26,538 nucleotides of DNA from Mucinivorans sp036654415 (GCA_036654415.1 JAVVSB010000026.1:1-26538); one strand, 5' to 3'; shown: positions 7,936-16,585, counted from the first letter of the stretch. The notes: generated by a model not told the origin, from the sequence alone. Numbers and translations: made by a program.

Positions 7936-9400
7936 CCACCTTACCCTCCAGCGGGGGCAGCGACGTACCTTTGCCCTGGATAGTATCCCCATACTCTCTT
8001 TTGACCATTTTCAGGCATTTCTAAAAACAGGGCTCGCGGGTGAGAATTTCCCTTTGGCCTATTTTGCCCACCCCAGAGGTTCTAAGCTTCAGTATATTAT
8101 GGTCATCGCCTCGGGCGAAACTCTCTTTTTGAGCTCTTTTATGGCCGACAAGGGGGAGCCTCAGAGCTCGCTAAGTGCCACCTATGCCAGTCTGCAATTT
8201 TTTGAGCGCGAAATCACCCATAGCCACTCGGTAACCTTCATTGGCCATCCGTGGCCCAAACCTGTGCGTGGCCAAACCGATAGCTACCCATTTGAGCGGG
8301 TCACCAACCCCGCCTACCACCTTGTTAATGTGGGGCCAGTACATGCTGGGGTCATTGAGCCAGGGGTTTTTCGGTTTATCTGCCATGGCGAAAAGGTTAT
8401 CAACCTAGAGTGTGCCTTGGGTTATCAACATCGTGGTGTGGAACCATTGATAGTGAGCAGCAAGAATAATTTGCGCCGCCTCTGCCTGGCCGAACAGGTG
8501 GCCGCGGGTAGCACCATAGGCCACAGCCTGGCCATGGCTCTACTTTTGGAGCAGGGGGCCGCGGTGCAAGACGAACTTACACTGGAGCGTATGGTGGCCT
8601 TGGAGATGGAGCGAATGGCAGGCCATTTGGGGTGTGTGGCGGCCCTCTCAGGTGACGTGGCCTACCAACTGGGGTTGGTGGCCTGCCAGGCACTGCGCAC
8701 GGTGGTCATCAACACCATGCAGCTATGGTGTGGCAACCGCTTTGGGCGCACACTCATTCGCCCTTTTGGCTCTTTCTATCCGCTGGGGCAAGAGCTTATG
8801 GAGCGTGTTCAAGAGAATTTGGGGGATGTGAACTCTCGGATGCTCTCGGTGAGTCACAATCTACTCAATATGCCAACTCTACTCTCGCGTTTGGAGGAGG
8901 TCTGTACCATCTCCCCGCGTGAGGTGCTCTTGCTGGGCGGGGTGGGGGTGGTGGCCCGTAGCACAGCCATTGGTCGTGACTCACGGCAGGGGCTTAGTAA
9001 CCTTAGTATCAAGGATTTTACCCCCGTGGTTTTTGAACAGGGCGATATGGTGAGCCGCCTAAAGGTGCGCCTTATGGAGATTCGTCAGAGTTATAAGTTC
9101 ATCCAGGGGGCCCTTCAAGAGCTCAGAGCCAAAGGAGGTTCGAGGCCCCGTAGTGCGATGGATTATGGCAGGGCCCTAGAGCCCGACTCCATGACCTTTT
9201 CTCTGGTTGAGGGGGTTGTGGGCCCCATCTGCCATCTGGCTCTGACGGATGGGCATGGGGAGTTGGAGCAGTACAAAGTATATGACCCCTCGTTGCACAA
9301 CTGGCCCTTGCTGGCACTCTCGATGCGCGGGGGGCAGATTTCGGACTTCCCACTGAGCAATAAAAGCTTCGAACTGAGCTATTCGGGCACTGACCTATAA
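7925..9400 (+). CDS. HyfG-like fused NuoC/NuoD protein lacking the NiFe-site cysteines
   Basis: 491 aa. Residues about 40-115 match the complex I 30-kDa (NuoC) fold, with the SLSATYASLQFFEREI segment. Residues about 135-491 match the 49-kDa/NiFe-hydrogenase large subunit fold (GPVHAGVIEPGVFRF, GYQHRGVE). In real group 4 hydrogenases two CxxC pairs hold the NiFe centre. Here the first pair is Ala193 and Ser196 (QVAAGSTIGHS), and the C-terminal DPCxxC is replaced by ELSYSG (Ser485, Gly488), three residues from the stop. The protein is therefore not expected to bind NiFe. Such proteins are known from energy-converting hydrogenase-related (Ehr) complexes, whose reaction is unknown. It overlaps the HyfF-like gene by 11 bases and is followed by a terminator, so no HyfI/NuoB-like partner is in the operon. 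Confidence 0.87.
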   Translation: MPNSHLTLQRGQRRTFALDSIPILSFDHFQAFLKTGLAGENFPLAYFAHPRGSKLQYIMVIASGETLFLSSFMADKGEPQSSLSATYASLQFFEREITHSHSVTFIGHPWPKPVRGQTDSYPFERVTNPAYHLVNVGPVHAGVIEPGVFRFICHGEKVINLECALGYQHRGVEPLIVSSKNNLRRLCLAEQVAAGSTIGHSLAMALLLEQGAAVQDELTLERMVALEMERMAGHLGCVAALSGDVAYQLGLVACQALRTVVINTMQLWCGNRFGRTLIRPFGSFYPLGQELMERVQENLGDVNSRMLSVSHNLLNMPTLLSRLEEVCTISPREVLLLGGVGVVARSTAIGRDSRQGLSNLSIKDFTPVVFEQGDMVSRLKVRLMEIRQSYKFIQGALQELRAKGGSRPRSAMDYGRALEPDSMTFSLVEGVVGPICHLALTDGHGELEQYKVYDPSLHNWPLLALSMRGGQISDFPLSNKSFELSYSGTDL

Positions 9401-9402
9401 CG

Positions 9403-9436
9403 AGTTGTTTTGAATGGTTAACAATTCAAAACAACT
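9403..9436 (+). terminator. Terminator of the peptidase-hyfF-hyfG group
   Basis: A perfect 13-bp stem (arms 9403-9415 and 9424-9436) begins two bases after the HyfG-like stop codon and is followed by TCTT. The T-run is short, so termination may be partial. Confidence 0.7.
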
Positions 9437-9477
9437 TCTTACATGGCTCAAAAAAGAGAGAGTTAAATTGTAAATTT

Positions 9478-9508
9478 TTTGCTGAAATCAATTTTTTTAT
9501 TACCTTTG
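9478..9508 (+). promoter_or_regulatory. Promoter of the ppiD-like gene
   Basis: A -33 TTTG at 9478-9481 and a -7 TACCTTTG at 9501-9508 are separated by 19 bases, which matches the Bacteroidota housekeeping promoter. Transcription should start near 9514, giving a leader of about 70 bases. Confidence 0.8.
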
Positions 9509-9582
9509 CCCGCTAAGCGTGAGCTTTAAATGCGTGGCATGGCTCATTAAAGTAGTAATTTTAATAATTTTTAACTCATATA

Positions 9583-11658
9583 ATGGCATCTTTACAAACA
9601 CTTAGAGACAAGGGCGGCGTGGTTGTCGCGGTTGTAATTGGTTTGGCTCTTTTGGCTTTCGTGCTGGGCGATATGCTCACCTCGGGAAGTACACTTTTTG
9701 GCGGTGGGGACCGTGTTGTGGCCGAAATTGACGGGCAGAAAGTCTCCATTGAGGACTACACCTCAAAAGTGGAATACCTGGGCACCATCCAGGCCATCAG
9801 CTCTGGTTCCGAGGCTTCGACCCCCGAGCAGACAGAAAACCTAAGAAATCAAGCATGGGAAAACTTCATCCGTTCAACGGCTTTGTTGCCTTCGTTCTCG
9901 AAGTTGGGCTTGACTGTGACGCCAACCGAGCTTCAGGCTCTGGTCTATGGCAACAGCCCCTCGATGATTATAGCTCAGATGTTCACCAACCAGCAGACTG
10001 GCATGTTCGACAAGGAGTATCTTCGCTCTTTTGTGGCCAATATTCCTAAGGACCAGACAGGACGTATGAAGATGTTTTGGGGTTACCTCCAAGACGAAGT
10101 GTCGGCACAGTCGGCCGTAGAGAAGTTCCGCGCCTTGGTTGACAAGGGCTCTTATATCACCTCGTTGGAGGTTCAGAACACCACTGCACTGCTTGAAAAC
10201 AAATATGCAGTTCGCTTTGTGGCTTCGCGTTACAGTGCCACCTCCGACAGCCTTATTACGGTGGACGATGCCCAAATCAAAGAGTACTATGAGCAGCACA
10301 AAAATAGGTTCAAAAACATGACCGACAGCCGCGATATTGATTATGTGGTTTTTGACGCTCTGCCTTCGGCCATTGACTACCAAGATGCCGACAAATATAT
10401 CAGTGCACTGGCCAAGGATTTCGCCTTGAGTGCTGACCCTATGACCTTTGCTCATGCCAACACTCAGGGGCAGGCCGACGAACGTTTTTACGCTCAGAGC
10501 GAGCTCACTGGTCCGCTTGCCGAGTTTGCCTTCACGGCCAACGACACCATGGTCTATGGGCCAACCCTTGAAAACGACCAGTACACCATCGCTCGTGTCA
10601 ATGCCAAAGCCACCCTGGCCGACAGCATAACTATAAGCCATATTGTGGTGGCCGCCAAGGATAGCAAATTGGCCGACAGTCTGTTTGCAGTTTTGGGCAA
10701 GGATGCCACTAAGTTTTCTGAGCTAGCCGCTCAATATTCGGCCGATGGCGCCACCTCTAAGGTGGGGGGCTTGATTGGCACCATGGACCCTCAAACTTTG
10801 CAGGAGTCTTTCTCGGAGCCGCTTCTTAAGGCTAAGCAGGGTGATATTAAGCTTATCACCACGCCACAGGCCATCCATATTATCAAGGTCAACAACCTTA
10901 TCGGTATGGGGCCAAAAATACAGTTGGCCACCGTTAAGTATACCGTTGAGCCAAGTGAGGCCACCCGTAGTGTAGCCTACTCGCGTGCCAATCGGTTTAT
11001 GGGTGCTGCCTCGGGCGATTACGCACTCTTTAGCAAGGTTGCTGCCGACAGCTCGCTGAGCCCTCGTGCGGCCACTGTGGGGTCGAACCAGACCGAGGTT
11101 CAGGGGTTGAAGGATTCGCGTGAGATGATTACCTGGGCATTCAACAGTGGTGACAAGGAGAAGGTATCTAAGGTGCTTACCTTTGGTGATAGCTTTGTGG
11201 TGGCCGCTCTTAAGGGTGTCACCAATGCTGGTATCGCTCCTTTAGAGCAGGTTAAGGCACAGGTTCGTAATATGTTGGTACAGCAGAAGAAGGGTGAGTT
11301 GTTGGCCTCGAAGATGGCAGGTGCCACTTCGCTTGAGGCTTTGGCCGCTCAGCAGGGGTTGACGGTGGTTGAAGCTACGGATGTAGATTTCAACACTTTT
11401 GTGGCTCCAGAGGTGGGTCTTGACCCAGCTTTTGCGGGGGGTATTTGTGGTATGGATTCCACACGTTTGAGCAAGCCTATTGTGGGTAATGCAGCGGTCT
11501 ATGTAGCTCAGATTATGGGTACTACTCCAAGTGGTGTGGTTGCTCAGGTCGAGAAGGAGCGTTTGAAGGCCGAGTCGCAGCAGAGTGCTTTTATGCTCTC
11601 TTATGCAGCTTTTATGGAGATGACCAAGATAAAGGATTTGCGTTATAAGTTCTACTAG
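9583..11658 (+). CDS. PpiD/SurA-type peptidyl-prolyl cis-trans isomerase
   Basis: Membrane-anchored periplasmic folding factor of 691 aa. A single N-terminal membrane segment (about residues 12-34, VVVAVVIGLALLAFVLGDML) anchors a large periplasmic part. A SurA-N-like chaperone region covers about 45-250. A parvulin (PPIC) domain at about 349-437 is recognised by ISHIVVAAK, FSELAAQYSADGATSKVGGLIG and FSEPLLKAKQGDIKLITT. A second, degenerate parvulin-like region may follow (about 450-680). The layout is that of PpiD in Gram-negative bacteria, which helps outer-membrane and secreted proteins fold at the Sec exit. It is monocistronic, with its own promoter and terminator. Confidence 0.9.
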   Translation: MASLQTLRDKGGVVVAVVIGLALLAFVLGDMLTSGSTLFGGGDRVVAEIDGQKVSIEDYTSKVEYLGTIQAISSGSEASTPEQTENLRNQAWENFIRSTALLPSFSKLGLTVTPTELQALVYGNSPSMIIAQMFTNQQTGMFDKEYLRSFVANIPKDQTGRMKMFWGYLQDEVSAQSAVEKFRALVDKGSYITSLEVQNTTALLENKYAVRFVASRYSATSDSLITVDDAQIKEYYEQHKNRFKNMTDSRDIDYVVFDALPSAIDYQDADKYISALAKDFALSADPMTFAHANTQGQADERFYAQSELTGPLAEFAFTANDTMVYGPTLENDQYTIARVNAKATLADSITISHIVVAAKDSKLADSLFAVLGKDATKFSELAAQYSADGATSKVGGLIGTMDPQTLQESFSEPLLKAKQGDIKLITTPQAIHIIKVNNLIGMGPKIQLATVKYTVEPSEATRSVAYSRANRFMGAASGDYALFSKVAADSSLSPRAATVGSNQTEVQGLKDSREMITWAFNSGDKEKVSKVLTFGDSFVVAALKGVTNAGIAPLEQVKAQVRNMLVQQKKGELLASKMAGATSLEALAAQQGLTVVEATDVDFNTFVAPEVGLDPAFAGGICGMDSTRLSKPIVGNAAVYVAQIMGTTPSGVVAQVEKERLKAESQQSAFMLSYAAFMEMTKIKDLRYKFY

Positions 11659-11684
11659 AGAAGTAGGATATTTCACTATCATAG

Positions 11685-11730
11685 GAGGCCTCTTTTTATC
11701 TTTTGCAAGATATGAGAGGTCTCTTTTTTT
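11685..11730 (+). terminator. Terminator of the ppiD-like gene
   Basis: Stem GAGGCCTCT with AGAGGTCTC (one G-U pair), an inner ATCTT/AAGAT helix, and a run of seven T, starting 27 bases after the stop codon. Confidence 0.85.
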
Positions 11731-11813
11731 GTGCTGAGTGTTGTGGCACAGAGGTCAGATGCCACTTTTAAGCGAAGATGCGCCAGCAGTTCGGGGAAAG
11801 TTTTAGGTGCTTT

Positions 11814-11839
11814 TTTTAAGTCACTTTTTTGACTTAAAA
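11814..11839. repeat. Small inverted repeat in the gap before metH
   Basis: TTTTAAGTCA and TGACTTAAAA flank a CTTTTT loop (10-bp perfect stem). No T-run follows in either direction, so it is not a typical terminator. The remaining gap between ppiD and metH (11731-11957) holds no gene that I can support. Confidence 0.45.
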
Positions 11840-11957
11840 GATTGGTTATTAGTGGATAGCAATGTATCCCAAACACAGTAGATAACGATTTATTGACCTC
11901 TCTTATTCAATGATAGTATGTGCTTTGCATAATCAAATAACACAAGAAACAGCTCCT

Positions 11958-14900
11958 CTAGACCATGATGCCGCACACCGAACTGGTGGGGCTCATAGAG
12001 AAGGTTTCGCTTAGGGTGATGCCGATGGTGGGGGTGACGGCCAGGTAGTCAAAAACATGGGCCTTGAGCTCATGGTTGGGCACTATAGGGTAGCCGATGC
12101 CAGCCTGGAAGACGGGGCAGCCAAACTGCTCGCTAACCATATCCCGCAATTCGTCGGCAAAGGCCGAGGCCAGGCGGTCGCACAAAATTTGAGAGAGCAA
12201 CTTGCCGTAATCATCCTGATAAAGGCCCTGATTCTCAACCGTCAAGGCAAACAGAGAGAGGTAACCATCTTTGGGGGCTACATAGTCGGCCAAGCTGTCG
12301 AAGGTGGTGGTCAGGTTGCGCCCCACGTGGAGCGTAAAGCGGCAACAGTTGCAGTCGCCCACCACTATATCTTCCTGCTGGGCGTGGGCCTTGACTATGG
12401 CGTAGACGGCACGTGCCGAGGCCTTTAGCTCTTTGAGCATGGCCTGGGCATCATCGAATAGCTCTTGGGCGTGGGCCCCCTTTGTGGGGTGGCTTAGGAT
12501 TTCGGGGTAGCGGCCACGGAGGTCCCACTCCAGAAAGAAGTAGTTCCAATCTATGCGTTCGATGAGCTTAGAGAGTGGATAATCCAACAAGACTTGTTTG
12601 CCAATATGGGGGCTCTTGGGGTGGATTTCGTGGTGCGGAGCCCTCTGACGTGCATACTCCAAGGTTTGAACCGTGGCCTTCTGCTGCTCATATTTTTGGC
12701 GCATTATCTTTTGCTCGGCCTTGTATTGGTGTTCAAAGGTCACACCCCCCGCGCATATGTTGCCCAGCAGGCGCGAACAGCCTGCCGCATCCGAGGAGTG
12801 GGCCACCAACCCCCCGTAGAGCGGAGCTATGGCCACGGCCGTATGTAGGGCCGAGGTGGTGGCTCCACCCACACAGATGGGCACCCTGAGGGCCAACTTC
12901 TCGAACTCCGTGGCCACAACGCGCATCTGCTCGAGCGAAGGTGTGATAAGCCCAGAGAGCACCACCGCCACAGGCTCATGTTCGGCCACGGCCTCCACAA
13001 TCCGCTCCACAGGCACCATCACCCCCAGGTCTATAACCTGGAAACCGTTGCATTCGAGCACTATGCCCACAATGTTTTTACCTATATCGTGCACATCGCC
13101 CTTGACCGTGGCCAGCACCACCCGCTTGCCGCCACTGCTCTGTTTATCCTTGGCGGGGGCCAGGGGCATCAGGGCTACTATCTGCTTCATCACTCGTGCT
13201 GACTTAACCACCTGGGGCAGGAACATCTTACCCTGTCCAAAGAGCTCGCCTATGTGGCCCATGGTGGGCATAAGAACCTTGTCAATAACCTCTAGGGCCG
13301 AGCCATATTGGGCCAAGCAGAGTTCTGTGTCGGCCTCTAGGGTGGTGCTGGAGCCCCCCATCAGGGCTTGGGCCATACGTTCGGTGGGGGTGGTCTCTTT
13401 ATGGTTCTGCTCGCTCTGGCCATGCACGACTTTCTGCTGGTAGCTTAGCAGAAAGTCGGAGGCTGGGCCAAGGTTGCGGGCAAAGATGACATCGGTGACG
13501 GCAACGCTAAGTTCGGGCTCTATCTGGTCGTAAATCTGCAACATGGCGGGGTTCACAATGCCCATATCCATGCCCGCAGCAATGGCGTGGTAGAGGAAAA
13601 CCGAGTGCATGGCCTCGCGCACGGCATTGTTACCGCGGAAGGCAAAGGAGAGGTTGCTCACCCCGCCACTCACCTTGGCATGGGGGCAGTTATGTTTAAT
13701 CCACTCTGTGGCGCGAATAAAGTCCACAGCGTAATTGGTGTGCTCTTTCATGCCCGTGGCAATGGCCAAAATGTTGGGGTCAAAGACTATATCCTGGGGA
13801 GGGAAACCACTATTTACCAATAGCTTATAGCCACGTGCGGCCACCTCTATTTTGCGCTCATAACTCTCGGCCTGCCCCTGTTCATCGAAGAGCATGACCA
13901 CTGCTGCCGCCCCGTAATCGCGCAGCAGTGTGGCGCGGCGCAGGAACTCCCTCTCCCCCTCTTTGAGCGAAATGGAGTTGACAATAGGCTTGCCCTGTTG
14001 GGTTTTGAGGCCCTGTTCCAGCACATCCCAATCAGAGGAGTCTATCATCACAGGCTGCCGCGCCACTCGCGGCTCGGAGCCCATAAGAATCAGAAAATCG
14101 CGCATGGCCGTCTGGGCATCAATCATGGGGGCATCCATACAGACATCCACCACCTGAGCCCCCGACTCCACCTGCTCAATGGCCACCGAGAGAGCCTCGT
14201 CGAAACAGTCGGTGCTGATAAGGCGCGCAAATTTGGCCGAGCCAGCCACGTTGCTCCGCTCGCCAATGTTGACAAAGTTGTTTTCGGGTGTGATATAGAG
14301 CGGCTCCAGACCAGCAAGGGTTGTGACGTAACTCTGTGGCACTATCTCACGCTCCTTGTATCTCCCCACCACCGCACGCAGGGCGCGAATGTAGTCGGGC
14401 CCTGTGCCGCAGCACCCACCCACAATATTGAGCAGTCCAGATTGCATATAGCCCTCCATGACGGAGGCCATCTGCTCGCCGCTCTCGTCGTAGCCCCCCA
14501 TTAAGTTGGGTAGCCCCGCATTGGGGTGGGCCGACACAGCGCAGGTGGCCACCCGCGCCAAACGTTCCACAAATGGGCGCAGCTGCTGGGCTCCAAAACC
14601 GCAGTTCAGACCCACACTTATGGGCTTGCCGTGGATGATGCTATGGTAAAAAGCCTCGATACTTTGGCCACTTAGGGTGCGGCCTGAATTCTCTAGGGTG
14701 CAGGAAATCATCAGCGGGAAGTCGCGTTGGAGCAGTGTGTGGCGCAGGGCATAGATGGCTGCCTTGGCGTTGAGGGTGTCAAAAAAAGTCTCCAGCAGGA
14801 TTATATCAACCCCGCCCTGGATTAGACCGTCAATCTGTGTGGCGTAGGCGGCCGCCAACTCATCGAAGCTCACCTTGGAGGCCATCAGGGTCAGCGACAC

Positions 14901-15233
14901 CGAGGTGGGGCCAACCGACCCCGCCACCTGAGCCTTGCCCCCAAAGTGGTTCACCGCACGGCGCGCTATCTGGGCCGCAGCACGGCAAATATCGAAGGAG
15001 CTATCTTGAAGACCATACTCCCTGAGCGAAATGGCGTTGGCGTTGAAGCTGTTAGTTGAGATAATATCCGCCCCCGCCTCCAGGTAGCTTAGGTGGATGC
15101 GCTCCACCACCTCTGGCCTAGTCAGGCAGAGGTAGTCGTTGCACCCCATATATTGTTGACCTGCGAAATCGTCGGCCCCAAGGCCAAGAAGCTGAATCTG
15201 GGTACCAAAAGCACCGTCAAGTATTTTTATCAT
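11958..15233 (-). CDS. metH: Cobalamin-dependent methionine synthase with short reactivation domain
   Basis: Transfers the methyl group of 5-methyltetrahydrofolate to homocysteine through methylcobalamin; cytoplasmic. The four modules are in order. The homocysteine/zinc domain (1-300) has ligands Cys211, Cys274 and Cys275 in GLNCGFGA and VGGCCGTGP. The pterin domain (about 318-590) has NIGERSNVAGS. The B12 cap and Rossmann domain (about 615-830) has the lower ligand His715 in DVHDIGKN. The C-terminal reactivation domain is about 880-1091. Total length is 1091 aa against about 1200 or more in E. coli. The protein stops at SSVCGIMV, just where other MetH proteins continue, and the SAM-site Arg of RPAPGYP aligns with Gln1043 (FQAGIGYP). 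Both are seen in the sequence; reduced SAM binding is inferred. No promoter match or B12 riboswitch was found upstream. Confidence 0.95.
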   Translation of the reverse strand: MIKILDGAFGTQIQLLGLGADDFAGQQYMGCNDYLCLTRPEVVERIHLSYLEAGADIISTNSFNANAISLREYGLQDSSFDICRAAAQIARRAVNHFGGKAQVAGSVGPTSVSLTLMASKVSFDELAAAYATQIDGLIQGGVDIILLETFFDTLNAKAAIYALRHTLLQRDFPLMISCTLENSGRTLSGQSIEAFYHSIIHGKPISVGLNCGFGAQQLRPFVERLARVATCAVSAHPNAGLPNLMGGYDESGEQMASVMEGYMQSGLLNIVGGCCGTGPDYIRALRAVVGRYKEREIVPQSYVTTLAGLEPLYITPENNFVNIGERSNVAGSAKFARLISTDCFDEALSVAIEQVESGAQVVDVCMDAPMIDAQTAMRDFLILMGSEPRVARQPVMIDSSDWDVLEQGLKTQQGKPIVNSISLKEGEREFLRRATLLRDYGAAAVVMLFDEQGQAESYERKIEVAARGYKLLVNSGFPPQDIVFDPNILAIATGMKEHTNYAVDFIRATEWIKHNCPHAKVSGGVSNLSFAFRGNNAVREAMHSVFLYHAIAAGMDMGIVNPAMLQIYDQIEPELSVAVTDVIFARNLGPASDFLLSYQQKVVHGQSEQNHKETTPTERMAQALMGGSSTTLEADTELCLAQYGSALEVIDKVLMPTMGHIGELFGQGKMFLPQVVKSARVMKQIVALMPLAPAKDKQSSGGKRVVLATVKGDVHDIGKNIVGIVLECNGFQVIDLGVMVPVERIVEAVAEHEPVAVVLSGLITPSLEQMRVVATEFEKLALRVPICVGGATTSALHTAVAIAPLYGGLVAHSSDAAGCSRLLGNICAGGVTFEHQYKAEQKIMRQKYEQQKATVQTLEYARQRAPHHEIHPKSPHIGKQVLLDYPLSKLIERIDWNYFFLEWDLRGRYPEILSHPTKGAHAQELFDDAQAMLKELKASARAVYAIVKAHAQQEDIVVGDCNCCRFTLHVGRNLTTTFDSLADYVAPKDGYLSLFALTVENQGLYQDDYGKLLSQILCDRLASAFADELRDMVSEQFGCPVFQAGIGYPIVPNHELKAHVFDYLAVTPTIGITLSETFSMSPTSSVCGIMV

Positions 15234-15290
15234 TTCGATGGGAAAAAAAGCATTTAAGTATTGTCAGAAAATCATTGCTATCTTCTTTTT

Positions 15291-15600
15291 GTATCTCTTT
15301 CGGGGATGTTTCTCGACTTCAAAACTTGATTTAGCCCGCTAAATCTTCGCCTTTAACTCGAAAAAACTGTTCCAAAATAGTCTCGAAAACAGCGCAATAA
15401 TTTTTATCCACTACCTAAACTCTTGTGGTTGTCTATATTAGAAGCTATTTTTAATCTCTTTCCACCATTTTATTACCACCCTTTTTCCGCTGATTTTTGA
15501 GCTATAGTCCACTACTATCTCGGCAAATCATCGATGAAAATAGCCTCAAAAATAGCAGTAATAAAAAGTTTGATAAAAACAGCTTCTTAGAAGTTATCTA
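15291..15600 (-). repeat. Degenerate intergenic repeats upstream of metH
   Basis: The 410-base AT-rich gap between the fimbrillin-like gene and metH has no supported gene. On the minus strand it contains a unit (15515-15432) that has a close relative downstream of pckA: bases 15451-15483 match 20349-20381 on the other strand at 30 of 33 positions. Two further stretches resemble each other: minus 15562-15534 (ATTACTGC, then GAGGCTATTTT) and minus 15405-15373 (ATTATTGCGC, then GAGACTATTTT). Copies of the motif TTAGAAGCT(G)TTTTT occur at 15438-15454 and, inverted, at 15575-15590. It may also hold the unrecognised metH promoter. Confidence 0.6.
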
Positions 15601-15643
15601 CTCTATTGCCCACAAAAGTAATCAATCTTTGGCGAAACGACAA

Positions 15644-16585
15644 TTATTGTGTAGCATAGATTGGTTTGCCCCTCTGGTCGACATCAATCCAGCTCTGTAC
15701 ACTCACCTGCGGAAACTCCACATGGTTGGCCTGGATGATGGCCTTGAAGCGGTATGAGTCGCCCGCAACAAGCTCACCGTTGGGTAGTGGTAGGGCCACC
15801 GAGTAGCTGCGCGAGGTGGCCTCGCCGTTGACCCTAACATCAAAACTCACCTGCAATGGCTCCGCGCTCCGAATGGGTAACATAATGTATTGTGCCCTAA
15901 GGCTATTGATGCCCATCTTGCTCACCTGACTATGATAGGTGGTTGTGGGGGTGATGATGCCCGTGGAGAGCGTCATGGCAGCCCCAGGCTTGGAGGCCCA
16001 TATGTGGGCCATGGTGAGCTCGTTGATGGTGATGCCCTCTCCAGCTGCTACATCAAAAACCACTTGAGTAGCACTGTGGAGCAGCACAATGGGAATGTTG
16101 ACCTGGCTCGCACTCACATCGTGCCCCGCGAGGGTCCACCAAAGGTAGTCCACACCGTTGAAAAGTGGCTCCGAGAGGCCATTGTTGAAGGTCAAGGCCG
16201 ACAGAGAGAGACTCTCCGAAACGCCATAGAAGTTGTAGAGCCCATTGCTAAGGTACATTTTGTAGCCTCCGACCCCTGTCAGTACCCCCGCGGTAAGGGT
16301 CTGGTAGAGACCCTGGGCCGTGGCTACCCCTGTCTGTGGAGTCACAGTGGAGCCAAAGGCAAAGAGCTGCACTTGCGTGTTTTTGCCTAGTGCCGAGAGC
16401 GAGCGCGAGAGGTTGCGCCCTTCGACAGAGGCACTAAAAGTTACCAGAGCTGTGGGTTTATTGCTCTCGGGAGTGACCCCACCATTGCCCAAATCAGGGT
16501 AAAAGTTGATGGAGATGTCGGAGCAAGAGACTAAGAGTGCTCCTAGAGCCGCAATTGATAGTTGTGATAATAGATTGTATCTCAT
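15644..16585 (-). CDS. Fimbrillin-family (Mfa1/FimA-like) lipoprotein
   Basis: 313 aa with a lipoprotein signal peptide ending in GALLVSC (Cys21 would carry the lipid). The region after it is acidic and Gly/Asn/Pro-rich, as in surface-exposed Bacteroidota lipoproteins. The body has short beta-strand patterns and ends with SYRFKAIIQANHVEFPQVSVQSWIDVDQ-type sequence, the typical last strands and Trp of fimbrillin-like proteins. FimA/Mfa1 relatives are exported as lipoproteins and polymerise into fimbriae after Arg-gingipain-like processing, or sit at the tip or base as accessory subunits. No other fimbrial gene is adjacent, so pilin, anchor and tip roles cannot be told apart. It is divergent from a small lipoprotein gene. 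The family call is moderate; lipoprotein status is strong. Confidence 0.7.
   Translation of the reverse strand: MRYNLLSQLSIAALGALLVSCSDISINFYPDLGNGGVTPESNKPTALVTFSASVEGRNLSRSLSALGKNTQVQLFAFGSTVTPQTGVATAQGLYQTLTAGVLTGVGGYKMYLSNGLYNFYGVSESLSLSALTFNNGLSEPLFNGVDYLWWTLAGHDVSASQVNIPIVLLHSATQVVFDVAAGEGITINELTMAHIWASKPGAAMTLSTGIITPTTTYHSQVSKMGINSLRAQYIMLPIRSAEPLQVSFDVRVNGEATSRSYSVALPLPNGELVAGDSYRFKAIIQANHVEFPQVSVQSWIDVDQRGKPIYATQ

Noticed and set aside
9874..10641. 255-codon minus-strand frame inside the ppiD-like gene
   Set aside because: Antisense shadow of a well-supported gene; its composition (many Gly, Val, His) is typical of antisense frames.
11679..11876. 65-codon minus-strand frame between ppiD and metH
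   Set aside because: It covers the ppiD terminator and a hairpin, and the peptide has no recognisable pattern.
15234..15643. B12 or SAM riboswitch upstream of metH
   Set aside because: No B12-box (GCCACTG-like) or SAM-riboswitch core was found on the minus strand; the gap is mostly degenerate repeats.
15497..15757. 86-codon plus-strand frame before the fimbrillin-like gene
   Set aside because: It lies half in degenerate repeat DNA and half antisense to the lipoprotein gene, is rich in Asn/Lys/Ser from AT-rich sequence, and has no promoter or family pattern.
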